A stretch of DNA of 64,000 bases from CAZPMT01 sp964587655 (GCA_964587655.1 CAZPMT010000007.1:1-64000); one strand, 5' to 3'; numbered from the stretch's first letter, positions 43,484-53,004 are shown. Notes: generated from the letters alone by a model not told the origin. Program-made: numbers and translations.

Positions 43484-44182
43484 TTGGAAGTCAAGGCATT
43501 TAGAAAAGCCTTTTGGGCACAATTCAAAGGCGCTGACCGGAACAGGCCATGCTATGCCTATTGGGATCCATTCGTAATTCACGAGATGGATCCCTGTCCC
43601 GATGTCGAAGGCATGATCTCCATTAAGAATCAACAGCTTCTGAATCTGGCCTTCCGCTTTATCGGCAAGGGCGAGTGCTACCTCGAAGTCGGCACATACA
43701 AAGGCAAGAGCCTCATTTCGGCCATGATCAAGAACCCCCTTGTCCCGGTCTTCGCCTGCGACAATTTCTCGGAGTTCCCCGGCAACGAATTCGAGACTAC
43801 CTTGGCCAATCTGCGCCGCTACGGCCTGGAAGACAAGGTCACGTTCTACTCGTGTGATTTTCTGGAAGTATACCGCCCCGAGAAACTGCCCATTCCCGTC
43901 GGCCTCTATTTCTACGATGCGGCCCATGAAGAGGAGCCCCAGTACCTCGCCATCAAGAAAGTAGAACCCTATCTGGCCGACGAGGCATTGGTCATCGTTG
44001 ACGATTGGCTCTATACGCCCGATTGTCCCTCCTACGCCAAGGCCGGCACCTTGCGCGCCGTCAAGGAATCCCGCAACCAATGGGACCTCATGTATGAGCT
44101 CCCCGCCCGATTCAATGGCGACCGCGCCATGTGGTGGAACGGTCTCGGCGTTCTCTCCTTTCGAAGAGTGCGTGGCGAATAG
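43484..44182 (+). CDS. Class I SAM-dependent methyltransferase
   Basis: A 232-residue protein of the Methyltransf_24 type. Motif I is GECYLEVGTYKGKSLISAM, VFACDNFSEFPGNEFE follows, and YFYDAAHEEEPQY and VIVDDW later motifs agree. Similar proteins modify glycans or secondary metabolites. The start is TTG 43484, the only in-frame start that keeps the N-terminal helix; a -10 box upstream agrees. There is no link to a defined pathway in the neighbourhood. Confidence 0.75.
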   Translation: MEVKAFRKAFWAQFKGADRNRPCYAYWDPFVIHEMDPCPDVEGMISIKNQQLLNLAFRFIGKGECYLEVGTYKGKSLISAMIKNPLVPVFACDNFSEFPGNEFETTLANLRRYGLEDKVTFYSCDFLEVYRPEKLPIPVGLYFYDAAHEEEPQYLAIKKVEPYLADEALVIVDDWLYTPDCPSYAKAGTLRAVKESRNQWDLMYELPARFNGDRAMWWNGLGVLSFRRVRGE

Positions 44183-44295
44183 CCGGAGACTGACTGCCAT
44201 CTAGAGGCCCGGCCAGAAAGACCGGTTTTGGGGCTTCGCGGGGATATTTCAAACTCCATGTCAAGGCCCTTCAGGGCTGGATGTACAAACTCCAT

Positions 44296-44320
44296 GGGGC
44301 GGTTTTTCCAAAACCGCCCC
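44296..44320. terminator. Strong hairpin between convergent genes
   Basis: A perfect 11-bp stem, GGGGCGGTTTT (44296-44306) with AAAACCGCCCC (44310-44320), three-base loop. It lies between the methyltransferase (+) and the PqaA-like gene (-). It has T-rich and A-rich stretches within the stem and likely stops transcription from both sides. Confidence 0.6.
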
Positions 44321-44329
44321 CCGTCGCGG

Positions 44330-45790
44330 CTATCTTGACAGAAACCCTTTCTCCGGGTTAGGCGCCGGCACATAGGTGTGTGGCGTCGTGTCGGGGACGA
44401 CTCGGACCGGGGTCGTGAAGGTGAACGGAGCGCCGGCCGGACCGTTGAAGGTGAGCTCCACCATGAATGCCGTCCAACCGTTTGCCGGCGTCGAAACGTG
44501 TCCCACGTAAACACCGCCGCCCTGGTCGGCGAGGTCGGAGGATGTCCACGCCTCGCCTATCGTGTCCTTGCGGAAGTCTCGCGCGTCCGGGTTGGTGGCC
44601 TGCCACAGTTTGATCGCCGTGGGCTTGTCCGGCGTTTCCGCGCGGGTTGTTTCCGCGTCGGGGAAGGTCCATTTGTATTGCGGGATCGCGGTTCCCTGCG
44701 AGATCGCGCTGAAGAAGGACAAGACGCTCTCCACGGCGCTGAGATTAAGCCCGTGGTCGGTATTGGGAATCGAGCGCAGGTCCTTTGGACCTTTCAGATC
44801 GTCGAAATAGAACTTCCACGAATCCGGCAGGAAGAACTGATCCCCGCACGAGGTGAGGACGAGTTTTGGCATGGTCAGGCGATCGACGTAGCTGTAGGGC
44901 TCGACGATCTTCATGAGCGCGGCATATTCGGGCGTCTCCATCCGCTCCATGATTCCCATCTTTACATAGTCGTAGACCGCCGGCGCCCAGAAGCCGTAGA
45001 CCGCCCAGTGATGACGGAAGGACGGGATGATATTCAGCAGATCGATCACCATGGGTGCGATGCCGATAACGCGGTTGTCGACCGCCGCCGTGGTCCACGT
45101 TGTCCACCCGCGCTTCGACGCGCCGGTCACGACAAAGGACTCGACCTTGTGCGACCCGCCCTCGTTGGACGCGCAGAAGGTTTGCACCGTGTCCATGGCG
45201 CGGACAACGGCCTTCGTCATCGGGAGGCGGAGCGGCCATTCTTCGTCGCCAGTGCGCATGAACTTGTCCCACGTGTAGGCGATGATGCTGTCTTCCGAAC
45301 GGCGGATCTTGTCATCGGAGAACGTCAATGGTTCATTCGGGATGTTGCTGATCTCCGCCGTAACGGCGCTCGCCGCCGAGGCAATCAGACGCAGCCTTGC
45401 GTCATCTTTGGGGGGCTGATCCTTGTTGCTGCCACCGCCGATAATCATTAGCGCGGTCTTGGACGTCACGTTCTTGGGAACGACGATCGTGAGCCAGTGC
45501 TTCCACACGGGCCGGTCGACTTCCTCGGGCTTGCGCCACGTCTGGGAGGTCAGATCGATGACGTAGCACGTGGAATCGTGGCCGGGAATCGTGTTCACGA
45601 GTTGGTGCGCATAGGTTGGGTCCGGCTTCGCCACGTAACGGTCGAGAGCGGTGGTTTTCACCGTTTCGCGGGCCGTGGTCACGGCGGCGTCTCCGGCGGC
45701 CGCATGGGCGTATCCGGCCACGAACGCCAAACCCAGCAAGAGAGTCACAGCCAGAAGGTGGAAGCGGAGATTAGTGTTATTGCATTTCAT
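44330..45790 (-). CDS. PhoPQ-activated pathogenicity-related (PqaA-like) protein, exported
   Basis: A 486-residue protein. The N terminus is a signal peptide (LLAVTLLLGLAFVAGYAHA). The alpha/beta-hydrolase-type nucleophile elbow TGASKRGWTTW is visible, and YRLTM- and HYPT-like core segments of the PhoPQ_related family surround it (PMVIDLLNI, SCGDQFFLPDSW). Members are common in planctomycete-type bacteria; their substrates are unclear. ATG 45790 has GGAGGA upstream. Confidence 0.85.
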   Translation of the reverse strand: MKCNNTNLRFHLLAVTLLLGLAFVAGYAHAAAGDAAVTTARETVKTTALDRYVAKPDPTYAHQLVNTIPGHDSTCYVIDLTSQTWRKPEEVDRPVWKHWLTIVVPKNVTSKTALMIIGGGSNKDQPPKDDARLRLIASAASAVTAEISNIPNEPLTFSDDKIRRSEDSIIAYTWDKFMRTGDEEWPLRLPMTKAVVRAMDTVQTFCASNEGGSHKVESFVVTGASKRGWTTWTTAAVDNRVIGIAPMVIDLLNIIPSFRHHWAVYGFWAPAVYDYVKMGIMERMETPEYAALMKIVEPYSYVDRLTMPKLVLTSCGDQFFLPDSWKFYFDDLKGPKDLRSIPNTDHGLNLSAVESVLSFFSAISQGTAIPQYKWTFPDAETTRAETPDKPTAIKLWQATNPDARDFRKDTIGEAWTSSDLADQGGGVYVGHVSTPANGWTAFMVELTFNGPAGAPFTFTTPVRVVPDTTPHTYVPAPNPEKGFLSR

Positions 45791-46105
45791 CGTCGTACTC
45801 CTCCGATACGCGCGCAAGGCTTCGGCGCGCGAGATACAGGGCCTTTTCCCGGCCATCTTGGCCGTTCTTTGACCGTCTTCGTGCTGAATCAGTTTCACGC
45901 GCGCGGGCCGTTGGACGAGCACGGACGAACACGGACGGGCACTGACGATCAGTTTCACGCGCGCGCGGGTCGTTGCCTCTCTGGAAGGTTGCCGATTGCG
46001 CTCTGGCGGGGGGGTGTGAAACAATCGCCGTTGTGCGCACCCAAAGACCGGACCCCGGGCAGAGTCTGCCCCAAACATGGGCGTGTATCGACGGAGGATC
46101 GCAAG
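45791..46105. other. Divergent 315-bp spacer with a direct repeat
   Basis: No gene is supported here. A direct repeat of about 26 bp, ATCAGTTTCACGCGCGCG and onward, is at 45888-45912 and, with two extra bases, at 45948-45975. Between the copies is a run of ACGGAC/ACGAAC units. The spacer carries the upstream regions of the PqaA-like gene (-) and the enoyl-CoA hydratase (+). Confidence 0.5.
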
Positions 46106-46903
46106 ATGGCGGAAACGTTTGCAGTGGCGATAGAGAATCATGTTGCGCAGGTGACGCTGAACCGTCCCGAGACGTACAACGCGCTGGGCCCCGACGAGCT
46201 TTGCGGCCTGGCGCGGAATTTCACCGCTATGGCGGTGGACACATCCGTGCGCGGAGTCGTGATCACCGGCGCGGGCAAGGCGTTCTGCTCCGGCGCGGAC
46301 CTCAAGGGCTTGATCAAGGATCCCACCAAGGCATCCGAGAATCTATACACATTCGCCGCCGTGCTGCATCAGTCCGTCCTCGAGATCCGGCGGATGCGGA
46401 AACCGGTCATCGCCGCCATCAACGGCGTGGCGGCGGGCGCGGGCATGTCGCTGGCGCTTGCGTGCGACTTCCGCGTCATGGCCAAGTCGGCAGTACTGCG
46501 GCAGGCGTACACCTCCTGGGGGTTGTGCATCGACGGCGGCGGCACGTTTGCGCTGCCACGCCTCGTCGGGTTGGCGCGCGCACTCGAAATCGCGGCGTTT
46601 GATCCCCCAATAACATCCGAAATGGCGCTCCAATGGGGCCTGGTGACAAAGGTCGTCGAAGACGGTCAAGCCCTCGATGCGGCCCTCGCCATGGCGCGCG
46701 ACCTGGCCGAACGCTCGATGCACTCCTTCGGCCTGAGCAAGCAATTGCTGACCGATTCATTCACGACGCCGCTCGAGGTCCAGCTCGAACGCGAACGCAT
46801 CGGCGTATCCACCTGCGGAGGCCACCCAGACGGCCTCGAAGGCATGATGGCCTTCGCCTTCAAACGCAAACCCTCATACAACAAAGACGGCGGCGGATCG
46901 TGA
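46106..46903 (+). CDS. Enoyl-CoA hydratase/isomerase family protein
   Basis: A 265-residue crotonase-fold enzyme. VTLNRPETYNALG, GAGKAFCSGADLKG and IAAINGVAAGAGMSLALACD, which forms the oxyanion hole, are typical. The usual catalytic Glu positions cannot be fixed by eye, so hydratase versus isomerase is open. It stands alone with no other beta-oxidation gene nearby. ATG 46106 is chosen (GGAGGATCGCAAG upstream). Confidence 0.88.
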   Translation: MAETFAVAIENHVAQVTLNRPETYNALGPDELCGLARNFTAMAVDTSVRGVVITGAGKAFCSGADLKGLIKDPTKASENLYTFAAVLHQSVLEIRRMRKPVIAAINGVAAGAGMSLALACDFRVMAKSAVLRQAYTSWGLCIDGGGTFALPRLVGLARALEIAAFDPPITSEMALQWGLVTKVVEDGQALDAALAMARDLAERSMHSFGLSKQLLTDSFTTPLEVQLERERIGVSTCGGHPDGLEGMMAFAFKRKPSYNKDGGGS

Positions 46904-46989
46904 TCGTAGACGAGCGATGGCGTCGTCACGCACTTGCGATCCGGGCGGGTGAACACATATCCTGGAATAAACTGGAGGAGGGATGAGCC

Positions 46990-48249
46990 ATGTCCGCGGT
47001 ATTGGGGATACTTGCCATTTCTTTAGCCGCTAGCCTGAATGACACACTCGACGCGTTTCCGATCGGGTTCTGGAACTACGCGCCGATCGAGGTCTTTGAT
47101 GAGGCTAAGGTCCAGGAGTGGGCCGACGCGGGAATAACGCTCACGATGGGGCCCGAGTATGCCGTCACGCCGGAGAACGTTGCGCATATGAAGAGGATCC
47201 TGGACTGGGCCCAGGCGCGGAAGATCAAGGTCATCATCTGCGACCCGCGCACGCGCGCCGGGGGTGCGTTACCGAAGGACTATTCCGCCCTTGTCGCGCA
47301 GGCGGCCAAAGATTTCGGCTCGCACGCCGCGACGTTCGGTTTCCATATCCTCGACGAGCCGGGCAAGGAGGACTTCCCGGGCACGTGCGACGGGGTCCGT
47401 ATTACGAAGAACGCCGCGCCGCAACTGCACCCGTTCGTGAACCTGCTGCCGTGGCACCCCGGGGGATACAAGCGCGTGGGCTATGACGATTGGCAAACGT
47501 ATCTCGATGATTTTCTCAAGAAGTCCGGCGCGGATTTTCTCTGCTACGACTGCTACTATCAGATGCTCCCGGAGAAGTCGGGCTGGCCGATGTATTTCCG
47601 GAACCTGACCGAATACGGGAATGCGGCGAGGCGCAACGGCGTGCCGTTCTGGAATACGATCCTCTCGGTGGCCCACTTCCACTACAAGTGTCCGAATGAG
47701 GACGACATCCGGTGGCAGTTCAACACGTCCATTGCGTACGGCGCCCAGGGCATCCTCTATTTCTTCTTCTACATGCGGCAGCAGGATAGCAACGCCCGCC
47801 TGGCGCCTATCGACGAGTTTTGGGATCGGACGCCGACCTTCGATTCGCTGAAGCGGACGAACAAAGGGTTCATAAAACGGTACGGACGGTTGTTCCTCGA
47901 CCTCAGTCTGCGTAAGGCGATGCAATATCCGGAGCCTATATTGGGCTGCGACCCGTTTGAGCCTGACGATCTCATCAAGGACGTGCAGGCCGACTCAAGA
48001 CGACCGCTCATCGTTTCGCGCTTTACGGACAAGCAGGATCGCCCGTGGGTTGTCCTCGTCAACAACAGCACTACCGAAAGCGCGCTCGCAACGCTGACGT
48101 TCAACGGAGCGAACACGGCGTTGCATCAACTCGATTGGAAGAATCAGGAAGCCGCCGTGAAGGTCGAGACAGGCGAGGGCTGCGTAAAGATCTCGCCCTG
48201 GCTTGCGCCCGGCCAGATGGAGGTCTACCGGGTGGCGCAGGCGAAGTGA
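46990..48249 (+). CDS. Putative exported glycoside-hydrolase-like TIM-barrel protein
   Basis: A 419-residue protein with a hydrophobic N terminus (VLGILAISLAASL) that may be a short signal or anchor. The barrel-like body has FGFHILDEPGKEDFPG, whose Asp-Glu pair resembles a GH acid/base, and QGILYFFFYMRQQ. The C-terminal beta part (SRFTDKQDRPWVVLVNNS) resembles small carbohydrate-binding or Ig-like domains. It looks like a beta-galactosidase-type or GH-clan A enzyme, but I cannot assign a family. A strong GGAGGAGGG precedes the ATG. Confidence 0.65.
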   Translation: MSAVLGILAISLAASLNDTLDAFPIGFWNYAPIEVFDEAKVQEWADAGITLTMGPEYAVTPENVAHMKRILDWAQARKIKVIICDPRTRAGGALPKDYSALVAQAAKDFGSHAATFGFHILDEPGKEDFPGTCDGVRITKNAAPQLHPFVNLLPWHPGGYKRVGYDDWQTYLDDFLKKSGADFLCYDCYYQMLPEKSGWPMYFRNLTEYGNAARRNGVPFWNTILSVAHFHYKCPNEDDIRWQFNTSIAYGAQGILYFFFYMRQQDSNARLAPIDEFWDRTPTFDSLKRTNKGFIKRYGRLFLDLSLRKAMQYPEPILGCDPFEPDDLIKDVQADSRRPLIVSRFTDKQDRPWVVLVNNSTTESALATLTFNGANTALHQLDWKNQEAAVKVETGEGCVKISPWLAPGQMEVYRVAQAK

Positions 48250-48266
48250 GATGCCGCAACTACGCT

Positions 48267-49466
48267 ATGTCTGACCTCTGCCCACACTTCGGCGAGTGCG
48301 GCGGCTGCCGCTCGCAGGACGTGCCATACGACGAGCAACTCGCGCGGAAGAGCGCCGCGTTACAGGACCTGTTCTCGCCCTTCTGGCGGGACCCGATCCC
48401 CGTGGAACCGTCTCCGCTGATCTGGCGCTACCGCAACAAGGTCGACTTCAGCTTCTCCCGCAAGTTCTACCCAGAGCCGCCCCCGAAGGATTTTGACCGC
48501 GAGTCCGTGTTGGGTTTCAAGACAAAGGGCCGATGGTTCCGCCCGCTCGAGATCCTCGAGTGCCGCATCGGGCCGGAAGGACTTGATCCCTTGCTGGCCT
48601 CCGTCCGCGAGTGGATGCTCTCTCAGCGGCTCGACGCATTCGACTCGCGCACGCGCAGAGGTTTCCTCCGCGCGTTACTGGTGCGTGAAGGCAAACGCAC
48701 AGCGCAACGATTGGTCGCACTGATCACGACCGACGGCGAGTTGGACAAGGAAAGCTTTGTCGCGGCGGTCCTTGAATCGTATCCGGCCACGAGCATCCAC
48801 CGCGGCGTCTTCCGGGGCCTTGCCGATGTCACGACGGCCGAGGAAACGGAACTTCTCTTCGGCACGCCAACCATCGACGAGTGTCTGCGCGTCCCCGGCG
48901 CCGCAGGGAATCGCGAACTCCGATTTCGGTTGTCTCCGTTCAGCTTCTTTCAGACCAACACCCTCGGCGCGGAGATTCTGTACGGCATGATCCGGGCGTG
49001 GGTGAAGGAAGTCGAGCCCAAGATCCTCTACGATTTGTATGGCGGCGCCGGAGGCATCGCCTTCAGTTGCAGCGATCTGGTCGAAGAAGTGTTCTCGGTG
49101 GAAAGCGTCGCCTCCGCCACGGAAGACGGCATCCACAACGCGCGCGTCAACGAGATCGGCAACGTCCACTTCGCTGCCGCAAAGGTTGAAACGTACCTCA
49201 AGACGCTGCTTGAGTCCGGAGACCTTCCGGCCGACAGCGCGGCGGTTGTTGATCCTCCACGGGCGGGGATGCATCCCAAAGCCCTTCGCCGCCTAATCGA
49301 ATTGCGTCCAACCAACGTCATGTATGTCTCATGCAAGCCCAGCTTGTTGGCCGCGGAACTGCCCGCTTTTCTGGAAGCCTACCAGCTTAGCAGTCTTCAT
49401 GCCGTGGATTTGTTCCCGCATACCGATCACGTCGAATTGATGGCCTGTCTGTCTACGGCGAGGTAA
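48267..49466 (+). CDS. rlmD: RlmD/TrmA-type 23S rRNA (uracil-5-)-methyltransferase
   Basis: A 399-residue RNA m5U methyltransferase. The N-terminal [4Fe-4S] motif CPHFGECGGC is clear; the SAM domain has LYDLYGGAGGIAFSC, and DPPRAGMHPKAL with the catalytic region follow. The C-terminal MYVSCKPSLLAAELPAF and FPHTDHVELMACL are family-typical. It could be RlmC, RlmD or TrmA-like; RlmD is the closest guess. It starts 18 bp after the glycosidase-like gene. Confidence 0.85.
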   Translation: MSDLCPHFGECGGCRSQDVPYDEQLARKSAALQDLFSPFWRDPIPVEPSPLIWRYRNKVDFSFSRKFYPEPPPKDFDRESVLGFKTKGRWFRPLEILECRIGPEGLDPLLASVREWMLSQRLDAFDSRTRRGFLRALLVREGKRTAQRLVALITTDGELDKESFVAAVLESYPATSIHRGVFRGLADVTTAEETELLFGTPTIDECLRVPGAAGNRELRFRLSPFSFFQTNTLGAEILYGMIRAWVKEVEPKILYDLYGGAGGIAFSCSDLVEEVFSVESVASATEDGIHNARVNEIGNVHFAAAKVETYLKTLLESGDLPADSAAVVDPPRAGMHPKALRRLIELRPTNVMYVSCKPSLLAAELPAFLEAYQLSSLHAVDLFPHTDHVELMACLSTAR

Positions 49467-49491
49467 TCCGCTGTCGCGCGAGGAAAGGACC

Positions 49492-49511
49492 AAGCGGCGA
49501 GGGCGCCGCTT
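49492..49511. repeat. Hairpin repeat related to the corA upstream repeat
   Basis: AAGCGGCG (49492-49499) with CGCCGCTT (49504-49511), loop AGGG. The stem is the same eight bases as at 41369-41388. It lies after rlmD. Confidence 0.6.
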
Positions 49512-49540
49512 CCACGGTTCCACGGGTGAGCGGAGACCTT

Positions 49541-49570
49541 GATCCGACGGATCGGACAGATCGGACGGAT
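49541..49570. repeat. Short tandem GATCGGACGGAT-like repeat
   Basis: Three imperfect units built around GATCGGAC in the spacer between rlmD and the solute-binding lipoprotein gene. No gene is here. Confidence 0.45.
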
Positions 49571-49636
49571 GGGATTGCTTGCGCGGGCGATTATGAGCCC
49601 AATCCAAGAGGCGTTCCCTGTGCTATACTTTCGCGC

Positions 49637-50932
49637 ATGATTCGGTATGCCGTCTTGCTTCTTGTGACGCTCTTGGGGTGTGGAGGTGCCCCGGACAAGA
49701 CCGTTCTCCGCGTTTGGGACTGGTGGAGCCCCGTTGAAGGCGAGAAGATGCGCGAGTACTTCCGCGTCGTCGAGGAAACCTTCGAGCGGGAGCAGTCGGG
49801 CGTGGATCTGCGGTTCCAGCACATTCCTTTCGGCCCACAGTACATCCAGAAAATTATGGCCAGCATGGCCGCGAACCGGCCCCCGGACTGTCTTCACGCC
49901 TCCATCATCTGGGCGAATGACCTGTACGAGCGCGGCGTGCTGAGCGATCTCCGCCCCTTTGTGGAGCGCACCCCGGAAATGGCGGACGGCGTCTGGCTGC
50001 CCGCGGCGCTGCGTTACGGCCGCGACAAGGATTTCATTTACGGGATTCCCATCGAACAGGACGCGTCGTGCATCGTTTACAACCTTGATCTGTTTCGCGA
50101 GGCGGGTTTCTCAACCGATCCCTTCGTCTTCGAGACGTGGGAGGACCTCCGCCAAGCCGCGATCAAGATGACCAAGCGCGACGCCGAAGGGCGTGTGGTC
50201 CGGTCCGGATTCATGGTGGCCGGGGGCGACCTGTCCGCATATCTCCCGTGGATGTACGCCGACGGCGGTTCCTTCTACACGCCTGATCTGCGCCACGGCG
50301 CCTTTAACGCGCCGCCCATGCAGTCGGCCATGCAGTTTCTCCAGGACCTCCAGTATCGGGATCGCGTCTCGTTTCCCGTCGCCACGGAGCGCCAGGACTT
50401 CCAATTCTTCCTCCAGGGCAAGGTGGCCATGTTCGTCGGCGGCACCTGGGTCGGCCACATGATCGAGGACCAGGTCCCCGGCTTTCCGTTCAGACTGATG
50501 TCGTTCCCGCGCGGCCCGCACGGTTCCGGGCGCAGCGGCATGACCTGGACGAATCTCATGTGCATCCCGAAAGGAGCGAAACACGCGGAACTCGCGTGGG
50601 AATTCATCAAGTTCTACTGCGGCATGGGCAACGCCTTGTGGAAACTCGAGTCCGTCGACCGCAATTCGCCTCTGGCCGCGTTCTATGAAACGCCCGAGTG
50701 GAAGAAGGCCATCCAGCGCGCGCCGTCGCTCGAAATGATCCCGCACATCACCGGCGTGGGCGGCCTGTATCCCGTGGTCCGGTTCACCGAAATCGACGCC
50801 GTGTTCCAGCCGCTCTGCCAGGGCCTCATGCTCAACAATCTCCGCCCCGAACAGGTATTGTCGCAAGCCCTGCCGAAGGTGGACGAGATCCTCGACCGGT
50901 ACTACGCGCAACTCGAGGAGGCGTACCGATGA
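49637..50932 (+). CDS. ABC transporter sugar-binding lipoprotein
   Basis: A 431-residue extracellular solute-binding protein of the family 1 (MalE/UgpB) type. A lipobox (VTLLGC) close to the N terminus predicts a lipid-anchored Cys at residue 15. The body has LRVWDWWSPVEGEKM and QGKVAMFVGGTWVGHM as seen in sugar-binding proteins. The ligand is unknown. The two permease genes follow with overlapping ends, but no ATPase gene is present. Confidence 0.88.
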   Translation: MIRYAVLLLVTLLGCGGAPDKTVLRVWDWWSPVEGEKMREYFRVVEETFEREQSGVDLRFQHIPFGPQYIQKIMASMAANRPPDCLHASIIWANDLYERGVLSDLRPFVERTPEMADGVWLPAALRYGRDKDFIYGIPIEQDASCIVYNLDLFREAGFSTDPFVFETWEDLRQAAIKMTKRDAEGRVVRSGFMVAGGDLSAYLPWMYADGGSFYTPDLRHGAFNAPPMQSAMQFLQDLQYRDRVSFPVATERQDFQFFLQGKVAMFVGGTWVGHMIEDQVPGFPFRLMSFPRGPHGSGRSGMTWTNLMCIPKGAKHAELAWEFIKFYCGMGNALWKLESVDRNSPLAAFYETPEWKKAIQRAPSLEMIPHITGVGGLYPVVRFTEIDAVFQPLCQGLMLNNLRPEQVLSQALPKVDEILDRYYAQLEEAYR

Positions 50933-51807
50933 AAGGGCGCGCGTCATCGGGTGTCACGGGTTACCTGTTCATGGGACCCGCCGTTCTTCTCATCGGCACG
51001 TTCTCGATCATCGGCATCGCCTATTCTTTCTGGATCAGCCTCCACAACTACGACGTCCTGGCCACGCGAAATGCCTTTGTCGGTCTCGAAAACTATCGCG
51101 CCGCCCTTTCGGACGACCTTTTCCGTCTCTCGCTCCTCAACACGTCGTATTACGTCCTGCTTGCGGTCCCGTCCATCATGTGCGGCGCGCTCGTGCTTGC
51201 GTTGCTTGCGGACAAGGCGGGGCGCGGCAGCCCCATCGTGAAGGTCATCTACTTCATCCCATCGATCACGCCCGGCGTGGTCGTATCGCTGCTGTGGCTG
51301 TGGATCTTGCGCGACGACGGCGCTCTCAACCAAGTCCTCGGCCTTGTGGGCATCACCGGCCCAAACTGGCTTCAAGATACTCGCTCGGCCATGCCGGCCA
51401 TCGTGATCGTCGCGACTTGGCAGGCCGTCGGCTACTACATGGTCATCTTCATGGCGGGCCTGAGCGACATCCCGAAGATGTACTACGAGGCCGCGAAGAT
51501 AGACGGCGCGGGGGCCCTGGGCCGCTTCCGGCACATTACCGTGCCCCTGCTGCGAAACACGTTCGTGTTCGTCACCGCGATGCTCATCATCGGCTCATAC
51601 CAGGTATTCACGCAGGTCTACATCATGACGAACGGCGGACCGCAAAACGCGACCGAGGTAGTCCAGTCCCAGGTCTTCCGCAATGCGTTCCAGTACGTCG
51701 GCAAGACCGGCTACGCCGCCGCGATGGCGTGGGTCTTGTTCGCGATCATCGCGCTCTTCATTGCCGTCCAGATGAGATTCATGCGGTCGAGGAAACTCTA
51801 TGACTGA
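50929..51807 (+). CDS. ABC sugar transporter permease (MalF/UgpA-type)
   Basis: A 292-residue inner membrane permease with about six helices. The EAA loop is YYEAAKIDGAGALGRFRHIT, near the C-terminal half. ATG 50929 overlaps the upstream stop (ATGA). It pairs with the MalG-type permease downstream. The longer frame upstream lies in the binding-protein gene and is not used. Confidence 0.9.
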   Translation: MKGRASSGVTGYLFMGPAVLLIGTFSIIGIAYSFWISLHNYDVLATRNAFVGLENYRAALSDDLFRLSLLNTSYYVLLAVPSIMCGALVLALLADKAGRGSPIVKVIYFIPSITPGVVVSLLWLWILRDDGALNQVLGLVGITGPNWLQDTRSAMPAIVIVATWQAVGYYMVIFMAGLSDIPKMYYEAAKIDGAGALGRFRHITVPLLRNTFVFVTAMLIIGSYQVFTQVYIMTNGGPQNATEVVQSQVFRNAFQYVGKTGYAAAMAWVLFAIIALFIAVQMRFMRSRKLYD

Positions 51808-52669
51808 AGGAATTTCACGCTCAGCGCCGGCGACGGCGCGTCTGCGATTCGGCGTCCAAATCGTGCCGGCGCTGTTGTCGCTCGTAATCGCCGCAGGTGC
51901 GGCCGCCATGATCGCGCCCTACGTGTGGCTCGTCGTCAACTCGCTCAAGACCGTCGAGGACTTCAGCCGCCACCCGTACACCCTCTGGCCGGATCCGATC
52001 GACCTGACGGCCTACGCCCGCGCCTTCACGCTGGGCCGCGTCGGCATCTACCTCGGCAACAGCTTCTTCTACGCCCTTGTGACGACCGCCGCGCAATTGT
52101 TCCTCGACTCGCTTGCCGCCTTCGCGTTCGCGCGGATGCGGTTCCGCGGACAGACCGTTACGTTCAGCCTCCTGCTGGCCACGATGATGCTGCCCGGCGC
52201 CGTGACGCTGATTCCCACCTACCTGATCGTGGTCCACCTTGGCATCGCCGACACCCGCCTCGGCGTCATGCTGCCCGGGTTCGCCGGCGCATTCGGCATC
52301 TTCATGCTGCGGCAATTCTTCCTGAACATCCCCGCCGATCTCGAGGATGCCGCGCGTATAGACGGATGTTCGAGCTTCGGCATTTACTCCCGCATCATTT
52401 TGCCCTTGGCGAAACCCGCGCTCATCACGCTCGGACTCTTCATCTTCATCGGCGCCTGGAGCGACTTCCTCTGGCCGCTGGTCGTCCTCACCGATTGGGA
52501 CCTCTATCCCATTACCGTCGGCATCGCGAGTTTCCGAAGCGAAGCTTGGATATTCTGGAACAGCGTCTTCGCAGGCTCGGTCATCGCCAGCTTCCCACTC
52601 ATCTGTCTCACCATTCTCGCCCAAAGACATATCATCGGCGGCATCGCGCTTTCCGGCATGAAAGGGTGA
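51800..52669 (+). CDS. ABC sugar transporter permease (MalG/UgpE-type)
   Basis: A 289-residue permease with six predicted helices. Its EAA loop is LEDAARIDGCSSFGIYSRII. It overlaps the upstream permease by 8 bp and completes the membrane pair. The importer needs an ATPase, probably a shared MsmK-type protein encoded elsewhere. Confidence 0.9.
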   Translation: MTEGISRSAPATARLRFGVQIVPALLSLVIAAGAAAMIAPYVWLVVNSLKTVEDFSRHPYTLWPDPIDLTAYARAFTLGRVGIYLGNSFFYALVTTAAQLFLDSLAAFAFARMRFRGQTVTFSLLLATMMLPGAVTLIPTYLIVVHLGIADTRLGVMLPGFAGAFGIFMLRQFFLNIPADLEDAARIDGCSSFGIYSRIILPLAKPALITLGLFIFIGAWSDFLWPLVVLTDWDLYPITVGIASFRSEAWIFWNSVFAGSVIASFPLICLTILAQRHIIGGIALSGMKG

Positions 52670-52725
52670 GACTCCCGCTCGGACCGGCCGTGTGCTATGA
52701 TTGCACACGTTGGAGGCGGCAGTGC

Positions 52726-53004
52726 ATGGATTCAGACGACTTCGACCTGTACGACAAACCGGATATGGCGGCGCGGGCGCGCGCCCTCGCGTATGCGCGC
52801 AACACGCGCCTCAAGTTCGAGCGCGTGTATCAGTCCGCGCGAAAGGCTTTTCTGGCGGGCGACACGAAGACGGCCCTGTTCAAGTGCAAAGCCGCGCTGG
52901 TTCTTCTCGATTCCGAAGACATCTACGGCGATGAGCAAGGGCGCATCCGCGAATCCCTTCTGGAACAGATGGACAAACTCCGCGAGGTCGAAAAACCACG
53001 GTAG
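52726..53004 (+). CDS. Small hypothetical protein after ABC permeases
   Basis: A 92-residue, charged, helix-rich protein (ARKAFLAGDTKTALFKCKAA suggests one TPR-like hairpin). It is not homologous to anything I recognise. GGAGGCGG precedes the ATG by about six bases. It could belong to the ABC operon, 56 bp downstream of it. No signal peptide or helix-turn-helix is seen. Confidence 0.6.
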   Translation: MDSDDFDLYDKPDMAARARALAYARNTRLKFERVYQSARKAFLAGDTKTALFKCKAALVLLDSEDIYGDEQGRIRESLLEQMDKLREVEKPR

